NCBI GenBank assembly: GCA_024346835.1
Contig: AP024866.1
Span: 1,240,001-1,304,000, forward strand
Length of the DNA: 64,000 nt
Direction: 5' to 3'
From: Vibrio comitans
GTDB lineage: Bacteria > Pseudomonadota > Gammaproteobacteria > Enterobacterales > Vibrionaceae
The position numbers were made by a program, and so were the translations under genes. Below are positions 1-8,822 of the stretch, one piece after another; position 1 is the first letter of the stretch, and each line of letters starts with the position of its first letter. The notes beneath the pieces are model-generated. The model was not told where the DNA came from. It did not search any database and saw only the letters and a list, made by a program, of their open reading frames with translations.

Positions 1-155
1 AGGCTTTAGGAGGCGGCGTTGTTGCTGGTGCAGTACTGAGCACGGCTACAACAACAGCTCAGGCGAACCCGATTGATGTGAACAACGAACAATCGAAAGA
101 TGAGCAGGGATATAAAGAAACCCAGCATATCCGTGACTATTATGATTCACTCTAG
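1..155 (+). CDS. formate dehydrogenase region Tat-target protein, 3' fragment
   Basis: Only the last 50 codons are in the window; the stop is TAG at 153-155 and the start lies upstream. The visible part has a small-residue hydrophobic stretch (ALGGGVVAGAVLSTA) followed by AQA, as at the end of a Tat signal, then a short polar tail ending YYDSL. Very small Tat-signal proteins of this kind (TIGR02811 type, 'formate dehydrogenase region TAT target') sit directly before Vibrio and Shewanella fdh genes, and here fdhA follows 12 bp later. The molecular role of the family is unknown; it may be an accessory of the exported enzyme. The identification depends on the position and the tail, because the twin arginines are outside the window. 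Confidence 0.75.
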   Translation, partial: ALGGGVVAGAVLSTATTTAQANPIDVNNEQSKDEQGYKETQHIRDYYDSL

Positions 156-167
156 GAGCCTAAGACT

Positions 168-3023
168 ATGAAACTAACCAAGCGCTCTGAAAGCACCTCA
201 AATCCTAATCAAAAGTTCGGTGTTAGCCGTCGTACCTTCATGAAGAACTCTTCACTCGCCGCAGGTGGTGCTGTGGTAGGTGCGGGGATCTTTGCTCCCG
301 GTATGATGAAAAAGGCCCAAGCCAATACTGAAAACAAAGACGTTAACGTTGAAATCAAACGCACTATCTGTTCACACTGCTCGGTTGGCTGTGGTATCTA
401 CGCCGAAGTGAAAAATGGCGTATGGACAGGCCAAGAACCTGCATTTGACCATCCATTTAACCTTGGCGGTCACTGTGCCAAAGGTGCGGCGCTGCGTGAA
501 CATGGTCGCGGTGAAAAACGCCTTAAATACCCGATGAAGCTTGAGGGTGGTAAGTGGAAAAAAATGAGCTGGGATGAAGCCATCAATGAGATTGGCGATA
601 AAGCTCTGCAAATTCGTAAAGAATCTGGCCCAGATTCAGTGTATTGGCTAGGTAGTGCGAAGCACAACAACGAACAAGCCTACATGTTTAGAAAGATGGC
701 GTCGCTTTGGGGTACCAACAACGTTGACCACCAAGCACGTATTTGTCACTCCACCACTGTATCTGGGGTAGCGAATACCTGGGGTTATGGTGCGATGACC
801 AATTCTTTTAATGACATGCACAACTGTAAGTCGATGCTGTTTATTGGTTCGAACCCTGCAGAGGCTCACCCAGTAGCCATGCAGCACATTTTAATCGCAA
901 AAGAAAAAAACAACTGTCAGATAGTAGTTGCTGACCCAAGACGAACGCGCACTGCAGCTAAGGCTAATCACTATATTTCACTTCGCCCGGGTACAGACGT
1001 TGCCTTCATTTGGGGCTTGTTGTGGCATATCTTCCAAAACAAATGGGAAGACCAAGAGTTCATCCGCCAGCGCGTATTTGGTATGGATGAGATCCGCAAA
1101 GAAGTCGCAAACTGGACACCAGACAAGGTTGAACGTGTAACAGGCGCCTCTGAAGAGCAAATGTACAAAACCGCGAAGATCTTAGCGGATAACCGCCCTG
1201 GTTGTATTGTTTGGTGTATGGGGGGAACTCAGCACACCACAGGTAATAACAACACTCGCGCATACTGTGTCCTTGAGCTTGCTCTGGGTAACATGGGTAA
1301 ATCTGGCGGTGGTGCAAACATCTTCCGTGGTCACGATAATGTACAGGGTGCGACAGACCTTGGCGTACTATCGCACACACTTCCAGGTTACTACGGCCTT
1401 GCACCCGGCTCATGGAAACATTGGGCTAAGGTGTGGGATCTCGATTACAAGTGGATTGAAGAGCGCTTCGACCAAAACAAATACCGCGGCAAGCTGCCTA
1501 TGAACAACATGGGTATCCCAGTATCTCGTTGGATAGATGGTGTTTTAGAAAACAAAGAGAATATTGAACAAAATGACAATATTCGCGCCATGTTTTATTG
1601 GGGACACGCAGTAAACTCGCAAACACGTGGTCCTGAGATGCGTAAAGCGATGCAGAAGTTGGATATGATGGTTATCGTCGACCCGTACCCAACCGTAGCG
1701 GGCGTTATGAATGATCGTACCGATGGTGTCTATCTGCTACCAGCGACTACTCAGTTTGAAACTCATGGTTCAGTAACCGCATCAAACCGCTCGTTGCAGT
1801 GGCGTGACAAGGTTGTGGAGCCTTTGTTTGAGTCAAAACCTGACCACGAGATCATGTATCTGCTGTCTACAAAGCTGGGTTTTTCCGAACAGCTGTTCAA
1901 AAACATTGAAGTTCAAGACAACCAACCCGTTATTGAAGACATCACTCGAGAGTTCAACAAAGGTATGTGGACGATCGGTTACACCGGACAAAGCCCTGAG
2001 CGCCTAAAAGAGCATCAGCAAAACTGGCACACCTTCCATAAAACCACATTGGCTGCAGAAGGTGGACCGGCGAACGGCGAAACCTATGGTCTGCCATGGC
2101 CTTGTTGGGGCACAGCAGAGATGAAGCATCCAGGTACTCATATCTTGTATGACACCTCTAAACCGGTAGCTGAGGGTGGCGGTAACTTCCGCGCGCGCTT
2201 CGGCGTTGAGTTTGAGGGTGAAAACCTGCTGGCAGAAGACAGCTACTCGAAAGGTTGTGAACTGCAAGATGGCTTCCCAGAGTTCAGCGATAAGTTACTG
2301 AAAAGTTTAGGCTGGTGGGATGACCTTACCGCTGAAGAGAAAGCCGCAGCTGAGGGTAAAAACTGGAAAACTGACTTGTCTGGCGGTATCCAGCGTGTCG
2401 CAATTAAGCATGGCTGTATCCCATTTGGTAATGCTAAGGCTCGTGCCATTGTATGGACTTTCCCAGACAGAGTGCCATTGCACCGTGAGCCACTGTATAC
2501 GCCTCGCAGGGATCTTGTTAAAGATTACCCAACCTGGGATGACAGCGAGTCTATCTATCGACTACCTACTCTGTACAAGAGTATTCAGGATGTCGACAAG
2601 TCGAAAGAATACCCAATAATTCTTACGTCTGGTCGCTTGGTTGAGTACGAAGGAGGTGGTGAAGAAACACGTTCTAGCCCTTGGCTAGCTGAGCTTCAAC
2701 AAGAAATGTTTGTTGAGGTGAACCCTAAAGACGCGAATGACCTTGGCATCAGAGATGGTGACATGGTTTGGGTTGAGGGTGCCGAGAAAGGTAAAGTGCA
2801 TGTGAAGGCTATGGTGACCAGACGAGTTACTCCAGGGCTTGCGTTCATGCCATTTCACTTCGGTGGTAAGTTCCAAGGTGAAGACCTTACGGAACGCTAT
2901 CCAGAAGGCACAGTTCCTTATGTCATAGGTGAAGCAGCAAACACTGCAACGACCTATGGTTATGACCCCGTTACTCAGATGCAAGAAACCAAAGTAACTC
3001 TGTGTAATATTCGAAAAGCGTAA
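168..3023 (+). CDS. fdhA: formate dehydrogenase alpha subunit, Cys type, Tat-exported
   Basis: Catalytic molybdopterin subunit (951 aa) oxidising formate to CO2 on the periplasmic side. A Tat signal with RRTFMKNS (Arg21-Arg22) and a long hydrophobic stretch precede the mature start near residue 52. A [4Fe-4S] site follows (Cys68, Cys71, Cys75, Cys103), then the bis-MGD oxidoreductase domain and a C-terminal molydopterin dinucleotide-binding domain. The catalytic residue that is selenocysteine in E. coli FdnG is an ordinary cysteine here (Cys193 in ARICHS), so no SECIS element or internal UGA is needed. First of a tight fdhABC run: the beta gene begins 13 bp after its stop. The start has an AGGAG-like site at 153-158. 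Confident in family; the physiological electron acceptor is not visible. Confidence 0.96.
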   Translation: MKLTKRSESTSNPNQKFGVSRRTFMKNSSLAAGGAVVGAGIFAPGMMKKAQANTENKDVNVEIKRTICSHCSVGCGIYAEVKNGVWTGQEPAFDHPFNLGGHCAKGAALREHGRGEKRLKYPMKLEGGKWKKMSWDEAINEIGDKALQIRKESGPDSVYWLGSAKHNNEQAYMFRKMASLWGTNNVDHQARICHSTTVSGVANTWGYGAMTNSFNDMHNCKSMLFIGSNPAEAHPVAMQHILIAKEKNNCQIVVADPRRTRTAAKANHYISLRPGTDVAFIWGLLWHIFQNKWEDQEFIRQRVFGMDEIRKEVANWTPDKVERVTGASEEQMYKTAKILADNRPGCIVWCMGGTQHTTGNNNTRAYCVLELALGNMGKSGGGANIFRGHDNVQGATDLGVLSHTLPGYYGLAPGSWKHWAKVWDLDYKWIEERFDQNKYRGKLPMNNMGIPVSRWIDGVLENKENIEQNDNIRAMFYWGHAVNSQTRGPEMRKAMQKLDMMVIVDPYPTVAGVMNDRTDGVYLLPATTQFETHGSVTASNRSLQWRDKVVEPLFESKPDHEIMYLLSTKLGFSEQLFKNIEVQDNQPVIEDITREFNKGMWTIGYTGQSPERLKEHQQNWHTFHKTTLAAEGGPANGETYGLPWPCWGTAEMKHPGTHILYDTSKPVAEGGGNFRARFGVEFEGENLLAEDSYSKGCELQDGFPEFSDKLLKSLGWWDDLTAEEKAAAEGKNWKTDLSGGIQRVAIKHGCIPFGNAKARAIVWTFPDRVPLHREPLYTPRRDLVKDYPTWDDSESIYRLPTLYKSIQDVDKSKEYPIILTSGRLVEYEGGGEETRSSPWLAELQQEMFVEVNPKDANDLGIRDGDMVWVEGAEKGKVHVKAMVTRRVTPGLAFMPFHFGGKFQGEDLTERYPEGTVPYVIGEAANTATTYGYDPVTQMQETKVTLCNIRKA

Positions 3024-3036
3024 GGAAACCTGAATT

Positions 3037-3645
3037 ATGGCTAGAATGAAATTTCTATGTGATACCAAGCGTTGTATCGAATGTAACGGCTGTGTCACTG
3101 CATGTAAAAACGAAAACGATGATGCCTTAGAGTGGGGTATTCAACGTCGCCGCGTTGTAACACTGAACGACGGTGAACCGGGTGAAAGCTCAATCTCTGT
3201 AGCGTGTATGCACTGTACCGATGCTCCGTGTATGGCGGTGTGTCCTGCAGATTGCTTTGAGTACACTGAAGATGGCATTGTGCTGCACAACAAAGATCTA
3301 TGTATTGGTTGTGGTTATTGTCTATTTGCTTGTCCGTTTGGTGCACCACAATTCCCGCACACCTCAGCCTTTGGTGAGCGCGGTAAGATGGATAAATGTA
3401 CCTTCTGTGCAGGTGGTCCTGAGACAGAGAACGGCTCTGAAGAAGAGCGCGCGAAATACGGTGCAAACCGCATTGCAGAAGGCAAACTGCCTATGTGTGC
3501 TGAGCTGTGTTCTACCAAGGCATTGCTTGCCGGTGATGCTGAAGTGGTCTCGGACATCTTCCGTCAACGTGTTGTTGAGCGCGGAGCAAAAGGCGCTGGA
3601 TGGAGCGATGGTGAAGATATAGCGTTTGATGCAACCAAAAGCTAG
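3037..3645 (+). CDS. fdhB: formate dehydrogenase beta (iron-sulfur) subunit
   Basis: A 202-aa ferredoxin-type electron transfer subunit with four cysteine groups for four [4Fe-4S] clusters: Cys13/16/19/23, Cys57/60/65/69 (with Cys73), Cys89/92/95/99 and the split set Cys121/124...Cys154/158. It passes electrons from the alpha subunit to the membrane cytochrome b. There is no signal peptide, as expected for a subunit carried across the membrane with its Tat partner. Unlike E. coli FdnH it lacks the C-terminal transmembrane anchor, so attachment to the membrane must go through the gamma subunit. It is followed after 17 bp by the gamma gene. Confidence 0.95.
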   Translation: MARMKFLCDTKRCIECNGCVTACKNENDDALEWGIQRRRVVTLNDGEPGESSISVACMHCTDAPCMAVCPADCFEYTEDGIVLHNKDLCIGCGYCLFACPFGAPQFPHTSAFGERGKMDKCTFCAGGPETENGSEEERAKYGANRIAEGKLPMCAELCSTKALLAGDAEVVSDIFRQRVVERGAKGAGWSDGEDIAFDATKS

Positions 3646-3662
3646 CTAGAGGGAGCAATCAG

Positions 3663-4700
3663 ATGCAGTTAGCGAAACAATGGACTTTGTTGCTGTTAAC
3701 GGTGTTCGCCAGTGTTTTGATGCTAGTGAGCACAGCAAGCTATGCAGAAGAGCAAAAGGCCAACACCGCAGCAGAAAAAGAAATGGTTCAATTGGCCGGT
3801 GCTGACTATTGGCGAGATGTGAAAGGAGGCGTTGAGGGCACTACAACCTCAAAGTCTCCTGAGCATGGTGTGCTAATTAGTGTACCAGGGCAAACTTGGT
3901 TCATCTTAAAAGAGAAGTGGATGTCTCCCGCGGCAGCGGTAGCCATCTTTGGCAGTATCATGATGGTGGTATTGGCCTACTTCTTAGTTGGACCGTTGAT
4001 GCTCAGTAAGCCGCGTACGGGCAGAAAACTCAATCGCTGGTCTCGGATGGATAGGGCGCTTCATTGGACAATGGCCTTTACCTTTTTGACTCTCGCGTTT
4101 AGTGGTTTGATGTTGGTGTACGGTAAGCATTTCTTAAAGCCGTTTATTCCGACTGAGTTATGGGGTTTGGTGATTATGACGGCCAAGCAATACCACAACT
4201 ACATAGGGCCAATTTTCTATATCCTACTTATCTTCATATTAGTGAAATGGTGGCGTAAATCTATCTTCAACAAAACTGATGTGCAGTGGTTTATGAAGAT
4301 GGGCGGCATGATGGGTAAGCATAAAGGATCACACCCATCAGCGGGCTTTTCCAATGGCGGCGAAAAAATCATCTACTGGCTACTGATTGTATTCGGTGCA
4401 GTGGCGGCAACCAGTGGTGTTATCCTAGATTTCCCAATCTTCGATCAAACTCGACGAGATATGGAGATAGCTAACTTAGTGCACATGATCTCAGCACTAA
4501 TATTGATCTGTGGATTTGTTTTCCATATCTATATTGGCTTGTTTGGTATGGAAGGTGCACTTGAAGGTATGGTAACAGGCAAGGTTGATGAAACCTGGGC
4601 CAAAGAGCACCACGACCTATGGTACGAAGAGGTCAAAGATCAATTGGAAGATGCCCCTGTTAAGGGAGCCAATAAAAAGGATGGGGTGAGCAATGAATGA
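3663..4700 (+). CDS. fdhC: formate dehydrogenase gamma subunit (cytochrome b556)
   Basis: A 345-aa membrane cytochrome b of the FdnI family, taking electrons from the beta subunit to the quinone pool. A cleavable signal peptide (to about residue 28, SYA) precedes a periplasmic segment, then about five membrane segments. Candidate haem ligands are histidines in DRALHWTM, KQYHNYIG, NLVHMISA and FVFHIYIG. It is longer than E. coli FdnI (217 aa) because of the N-terminal exported extension and a charged C-terminal tail, a form common in Vibrio and Shewanella. The start has a GGGAGC site. The last 8 bp overlap the next gene, which argues for translational coupling. Confidence 0.93.
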   Translation: MQLAKQWTLLLLTVFASVLMLVSTASYAEEQKANTAAEKEMVQLAGADYWRDVKGGVEGTTTSKSPEHGVLISVPGQTWFILKEKWMSPAAAVAIFGSIMMVVLAYFLVGPLMLSKPRTGRKLNRWSRMDRALHWTMAFTFLTLAFSGLMLVYGKHFLKPFIPTELWGLVIMTAKQYHNYIGPIFYILLIFILVKWWRKSIFNKTDVQWFMKMGGMMGKHKGSHPSAGFSNGGEKIIYWLLIVFGAVAATSGVILDFPIFDQTRRDMEIANLVHMISALILICGFVFHIYIGLFGMEGALEGMVTGKVDETWAKEHHDLWYEEVKDQLEDAPVKGANKKDGVSNE

Positions 4701-5121
4701 TCATCATAAAGGCATTTGGTACGCCTATATAGGCAGTATTCTTACTCCATTTACCTTGTTACTGTCGGGTGTTATCGCGATTGTGTATGCAGGGTATCGC
4801 TTAGATAAGGACGAAGATAGCGATGTGGTGATTTCTCACTACTACAGCTTGATCAGAAACTTCTTTCTATTTTTGACCTTCTTTGTGGTGCTGATTGTTA
4901 CAGTCGCAACCTCCAACGGCGTACTTATCGGGGTTAACGATTACTGGGCACGCAACAGCGCGCTAGTTGAGATTGCGCACTTTATTCCTATCGCAGGTGG
5001 CGTCATCTCTGCCATAGCGATTGCGGTATGGTTTGTCCGAATGTTCAGAGGCATGCGCCTACTGAAAGAAAACAAGCCTGTGGTTCAAGCAAAATCGCTT
5101 CATCAGTTTTCTCAGACTTAA
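4693..5121 (+). CDS. small membrane protein of the fdh operon
   Basis: A 142-aa protein with about three transmembrane segments (roughly residues 12-34, 54-74 and 93-113), short charged loops (YRLDKDEDSD) and a soluble basic tail. The ATG overlaps the end of fdhC by 8 bp and a strong terminator follows, so it is the last gene of the fdh operon. No known catalytic motif is visible and I do not recognise a named family. It could be an assembly factor or an extra membrane subunit of the dehydrogenase. Function is inferred from position only. Confidence 0.8.
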   Translation: MNDHHKGIWYAYIGSILTPFTLLLSGVIAIVYAGYRLDKDEDSDVVISHYYSLIRNFFLFLTFFVVLIVTVATSNGVLIGVNDYWARNSALVEIAHFIPIAGGVISAIAIAVWFVRMFRGMRLLKENKPVVQAKSLHQFSQT

Positions 5122-5145
5122 CCTGAATATACAAGACTTAAAAAC

Positions 5146-5178
5146 AAAAACACCAGTGCGAACCACTGGTGTTTTTTT
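5146..5178 (+). terminator. rho-independent terminator of the fdh operon
   Basis: Perfect stem CACCAGTG / CACTGGTG with a 5-nt loop, flanked by an A run on the left and seven T on the right. The A/T flanks extend the stem to 13 bp. It lies 25 bp after the last fdh-operon gene. Confidence 0.92.
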
Positions 5179-5203
5179 ATGCTTACAGAGAAGGTGCATA
5201 TTT

Positions 5204-5361
5204 AAGGCTTGGGCATCCTCTAAGATTCCGGCTAAAAGACTGCCGGAATGACGAGGGTCAGGTATATCGTACAGACTACACACCGTCATCCTAGAATTTA
5301 CGCAGTAAATATCTAGGATCTTAGAGAGCACATCGCCGGCTTAGGCACTTTCTAAGATTCA
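5204..5361. repeat. two part-copies of the CGTCAT/ATGACG hairpin element
   Basis: Left piece (about 5204-5253) is the closing half of an element, with the hairpin ATTCCGG...CCGGAAT and the end ATGACG. Right piece (5283-5361) is an opening half, starting CCGTCAT and holding the hairpin CCTAGA...TCTAGG. They belong to the same family as the arrays at 14023-14978 and 25967-26606. The right piece stops about 7 bp before the stop codon of the DEAD-box gene and may act as its transcript end. Confidence 0.8.
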
Positions 5362-5368
5362 GCACCAC

Positions 5369-6598
5369 TTAACCGTTCCTAGGCTTCCTCTGAAACTGCT
5401 TAATACTCTTCTTACTATTGGTACGTCGATTCGCTTTCTTATCTTTTGGGGCACGTTTACTTTGCCCAGAAGATGGCTTGTCCGTAACAGGGAAGCCTTC
5501 AAGTTGCTCAAGAGGAAGTTCGCGGAGGGTCAGCTGACGAATAGCGCTCAAGTACTCTGTTTCGCCATGACAAACCAAAGAGATAGCAATGCCTTGCTCA
5601 CCTGCGCGTGCAGTGCGTCCGACACGGTGCACGTAGACCTCAGCGCTTTGCGGTAGCTCAAAGTTAATCACCACTGGCAGACGCTGTACATGAATGCCTC
5701 GGGCTAAAAGGTCTGTAGCAATGAGTACATTAACCTTACCTTGCTTAAATAGCTCTAGAGTCTCTTCACGCTCTTGCTGGGATTTGTTGCCATGCAGAGC
5801 GGCGACTGAAATGCCCGCTTTGGTTAACTTCTTAGTCAATGCGTCAGCGTTATCTTTAGCACCAATAAACACTAACACTTGCGACCAATTGTGTTGCTTC
5901 AATTGAGCAATCAAAGCGTTGGTCTTGCTGCCTTTGTTCACCAGATAGAGCGTTTCTTCAATACCTTCAACCACACTATTGGCGACGCTGGTCTGAATAC
6001 GTTGCGGCGCATGCAGTAACCCTTTGGCTTGAGTTTCTAGCTTTTCAGAGAAGGTAGCAGAGAACATCAAGGTTTGGCGTTTTGCTGGAATAAGAGACAC
6101 GATCTCTTGAATATCAGGCCAAAAGCCCATATCTAACAATCTGTCTGCTTCATCTAGCACAAACGAGCTCAGTCTAGTGACGTCGATTGACTGATCTTTT
6201 AACAGATCGAGTAGCCTTCCTGGAGTCGCAACCAGTATTTCAGGAGTTAACAGCAGCTGCTCTTTTTGCCACTCTTTATCGATCCCGCCACACAGCGATA
6301 GTGCGGTGATATCGACGGTGTTGGCGTACGGTTCAAGAGTTTCGCACACCTGAGTTGCCAGTTCTCTGGTAGGAACCAGAATAATGGCTTGGGTGCTACA
6401 GGGCTGCAATTTGACTTGTTCGAGGATCGCAAGGCCATACGCCAGCGTTTTACCACTGCCGGTTTGAGCAATCGCGAGCACATCTTTGCGCCCTAAGATT
6501 GCAGGGATGGCTTGGCTTTGAACCTCGGTAGGCTTGGTGAAATTGGCCTGCAGAGTGTCACTTAGCTCAGAACATAGGGATAACTGTGAAAACGACAT
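5369..6598 (-). CDS. DEAD-box ATP-dependent RNA helicase
   Basis: Unwinds RNA duplexes or remodels RNP, probably in ribosome assembly or mRNA turnover. All core motifs are present: Q motif around Gln28, motif I AQTGSGKT (44-51), PTREL (76-80), DEAD (149-152), SAT (180-182) and a C-terminal HRVGRTAR arginine-finger region. The tail after the core (about 40 residues) is short, Lys/Arg rich and RhlE-like rather than a DbpA RNA-binding domain. I chose ATG at 6598; the longer reading would begin at a TTG (6604) inside the upstream yehS stop. It sits 2 bp after yehS and is probably co-transcribed with it. The exact paralogue (RhlE, SrmB-like or other) is not certain. Confidence 0.92.
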   Translation of the reverse strand: MSFSQLSLCSELSDTLQANFTKPTEVQSQAIPAILGRKDVLAIAQTGSGKTLAYGLAILEQVKLQPCSTQAIILVPTRELATQVCETLEPYANTVDITALSLCGGIDKEWQKEQLLLTPEILVATPGRLLDLLKDQSIDVTRLSSFVLDEADRLLDMGFWPDIQEIVSLIPAKRQTLMFSATFSEKLETQAKGLLHAPQRIQTSVANSVVEGIEETLYLVNKGSKTNALIAQLKQHNWSQVLVFIGAKDNADALTKKLTKAGISVAALHGNKSQQEREETLELFKQGKVNVLIATDLLARGIHVQRLPVVINFELPQSAEVYVHRVGRTARAGEQGIAISLVCHGETEYLSAIRQLTLRELPLEQLEGFPVTDKPSSGQSKRAPKDKKANRRTNSKKSIKQFQRKPRNG

Positions 6599-6600
6599 AA

Positions 6601-7077
6601 TCAATCTTGAGTAGTGCTGTTCGGGCGCAGTTGAAGTTGAAGACCCATTAGGAAATTACGTAGGATCTGGTCTTGGCACTCACGGTAATGCTTGTTGTCA
6701 GGCTTTCTGAAAAAGGCACTTAGTTCGTGTTTGCTTAGTCTAAAGTCGACAAGCTTCAATGTATCAAGAATGTCTTCAGCCTTCATGTTCATGGCGATAC
6801 GAAGCTTCATAAAGATCATGTTATTGGTAAGGCGTGATTCTGGCTCTGGTTGAGCACCTTCGCGTTTACCGCGTTTTTGATTGATCAGGCCATTAAGAAA
6901 TTGAGCTAATTGTTTGTCGATGATTTTGCAAAAAGAGTCATCTTCTTCTTTCTTTAGCCAATTAATCACCTGTTCACGAGTGACGGTAAGATCAGCAGAA
7001 TTAAACACCTCAATCATATCAGCATCGCTGAAGTCGAAGGTGTAGCGGATACGGCGCAAAATATCGTTATTAGTCAA
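6601..7077 (-). CDS. yehS: DUF1456 family protein YehS
   Basis: A 158-aa cytosolic protein made of two related halves of about 65 residues: N-terminal ILRRIRYTFDFSDADMIEVF and C-terminal MKLRIAMNMKAEDILDTLKL share the same pattern (L-R-I/LR..x.F/M..D-I). This duplication is typical of DUF1456 (E. coli YehS, 156 aa). Function is unknown; some annotations link the fold to transcription-related helical domains. It precedes the DEAD-box helicase in a two-gene operon with only 2 bp between the TGA and the next ATG, which hints at an RNA-related role. That link is an inference. Confidence 0.9.
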   Translation of the reverse strand: MTNNDILRRIRYTFDFSDADMIEVFNSADLTVTREQVINWLKKEEDDSFCKIIDKQLAQFLNGLINQKRGKREGAQPEPESRLTNNMIFMKLRIAMNMKAEDILDTLKLVDFRLSKHELSAFFRKPDNKHYRECQDQILRNFLMGLQLQLRPNSTTQD

Positions 7078-7233
7078 AGTAGTTCCTAATTAAGTTAAGT
7101 GAAGGGTGCAAATGGCGTGCACCTTAACACAGACAATTGAATGAATATAAATATTAGTTTGTGATTATGGTTATTGTGCAAAAAACACCTATGACCTGTA
7201 ATGAGCAATCGAAGTTAAAGAGGTACCAAATCA

Positions 7234-7647
7234 ATGCGAGTAGAGATTGTAGATTGGCAATCAAAAGATGAGATTTTTCTTGTTCGAAATACCGTGTTTA
7301 CCGCAGAGCAAGGCATAGATACTAACCTAGATTTTGACGGCCAAGATGAACAATCTGTCCATGCTCTTGTTTATGATAATGATGAACCCGTTGCAACGGG
7401 CCGAATGCTTGGGGATGGCCATATTGGCCGCATAGCTGTGCTTATTAGTCAGAGAGGTAAGGGATTAGGCACCACTATCATGAAGGCGCTAGTGAATGAA
7501 GCGCGCCGTCGAAATTTCGCAAGAGTCTACTTAGGCGCTCAGGTACATGCGCTAGATTTTTATGAAAAACTGGGGTTTGAATCTATTGGTGAGCGTTATG
7601 ATGAGGTGGGTATAGAACATCAAACTATGCAACTTAGCCTGAACTGA
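7234..7647 (+). CDS. GNAT family N-acetyltransferase
   Basis: A 137-aa single-domain acetyltransferase using acetyl-CoA. The acetyl-CoA pyrophosphate loop is QRGKGLG (73-79) after the beta-4 strand HIGRIAVL, and the C-terminal part has the usual ...ALDFYEKLGFESIGE... region. The length and the N-terminal region (VFTAEQGID) resemble the YjcF/ElaA-like subgroup. The substrate cannot be told from sequence. It stands alone between yehS and a TRAP transporter, with no operon partner. Confidence 0.88.
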   Translation: MRVEIVDWQSKDEIFLVRNTVFTAEQGIDTNLDFDGQDEQSVHALVYDNDEPVATGRMLGDGHIGRIAVLISQRGKGLGTTIMKALVNEARRRNFARVYLGAQVHALDFYEKLGFESIGERYDEVGIEHQTMQLSLN

Positions 7648-7815
7648 AATTGTCTCAATAAACGGTCTAAAGCCACATTTAGTAAAACTAGCGTCACATT
7701 CAGCCAATCAATATTTTGACTTGTGTTAGTCCACTAGTAAGGTATATGCGACGATTTGGGTAAATTTGAATAACAATAACCCAATCGTTTTGGACTAATA
7801 ATCAAGGAGATGGTT

Positions 7816-8742
7816 GTGTTTAAACGAAACTTTATGTTGGCTTTAGCGTGTTTACTGCCCCTATCAGTAAGTGCTGCAAACTATTCAATTGGTACCGGCG
7901 GTCAAAGCGGTATCTACTATCCATTTGGCGGTGCACTGGCAAAAGTCTGGTCTGAACATGTACCAGAAGTAAACGCTAAGGCTGAAGTAACCGCAGCTTC
8001 CGTAGAAAATACCATCAAGGTTGTGCGCGGCGACATGATTGCAGGGATTGCAATGGGTAATGTTGTGTTAGATGCTTACAATGGTCAGGGTAAATTCCCT
8101 TCAAAAATGCCAGTGAAGACACTTTTTGCTCTTTATCCAAACCTGGTTCATACCCTTACTCTAGAAAAGTCAGGCATCAACTCGCTATCTGACCTAAAAG
8201 GCAAGCGTGTTTCTTTAGGCGCTCCAGGCAGTGGCACAGCCGTAACGTCAGCTGCACTTCTTGAGTCTATCGGTATCAATGTTGAAAAAGACATCAAAGC
8301 GGTATATCTAAATTATTCAGAAACGACTAACGCACTGGCAAATGGTCAGGTAGATGCTGGCTTCATCGTTGGTGGACAAGGTGTTGGGGCGGTAACGCAA
8401 GTAGCACTAACCCATAAAATCAAAGTCCTCTCTATCTCAGATGAAGAGAGCCAAGCGTTTGTAACCGCAAACCCAGCTTACAGCTCTTATGATATTCCAG
8501 CAGACGTTTACAATAACGTTGGCGAAGTCTCTACGCTAAGTGTTTGGAACGTATTGGTGGTTAACGCGAATATGGATGATGACATGGCGTACAGCCTAAC
8601 GAAGGCTGCCTATGAAAATATGGGGGATATTCGTAAGGTGGTTAAGATGGCTGAAATGACTACACCAGAGAACGCTTCTCGACTACAAGGTGTGCCTCTA
8701 CACCCAGGTGCGAAGAAGTACCTAGACTCTGTATCTAAGTAA
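7816..8742 (+). CDS. TAXI-family TRAP transporter substrate-binding protein
   Basis: Periplasmic solute receptor of a TRAP transporter of the TAXI type (TAXI = TRAP-associated extracytoplasmic immunogenic). A signal peptide (FMLALACLLPLSVSA) is followed by the typical start YSIGTGGQSGIYYPFGGALAK; later come SLGAPGSGTAVTS and VDAGFIVGG. I prefer the GTG at 7816: the AAGGAG at 7804-7809 is 6 bp from it but directly abuts the ATG at 7810. The fused permease follows across a perfect hairpin. TAXI receptors bind glutamate, 2-oxoglutarate or other carboxylates in known cases; the ligand here is unknown. Confidence 0.93.
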   Translation: MFKRNFMLALACLLPLSVSAANYSIGTGGQSGIYYPFGGALAKVWSEHVPEVNAKAEVTAASVENTIKVVRGDMIAGIAMGNVVLDAYNGQGKFPSKMPVKTLFALYPNLVHTLTLEKSGINSLSDLKGKRVSLGAPGSGTAVTSAALLESIGINVEKDIKAVYLNYSETTNALANGQVDAGFIVGGQGVGAVTQVALTHKIKVLSISDEESQAFVTANPAYSSYDIPADVYNNVGEVSTLSVWNVLVVNANMDDDMAYSLTKAAYENMGDIRKVVKMAEMTTPENASRLQGVPLHPGAKKYLDSVSK

Positions 8743-8753
8743 AACCACCTAAC

Positions 8754-8782
8754 AAAAAAGCAAGCATGACGCTTGCTTTTTT
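8754..8782 (+). terminator. intra-operon terminator/attenuator
   Basis: A perfect 12-bp stem (AAAAAAGCAAGC / GCTTGCTTTTTT) with a 5-nt loop, between the TAXI receptor gene and its permease gene. It is a canonical intrinsic terminator with partial read-through expected, giving more receptor than permease. The loop contains an in-frame ATG (8766), which would be a false start for the permease. Confidence 0.85.
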
Positions 8783-8822
8783 GTGCTTCCAATTCTTATC
8801 TAATTTTCTTTCAGGCGCCGTT

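Noticed and set aside
168..3023. Selenocysteine formate dehydrogenase
   Set aside because: The catalytic codon is TGT (Cys193) and there is no internal TGA in the frame.
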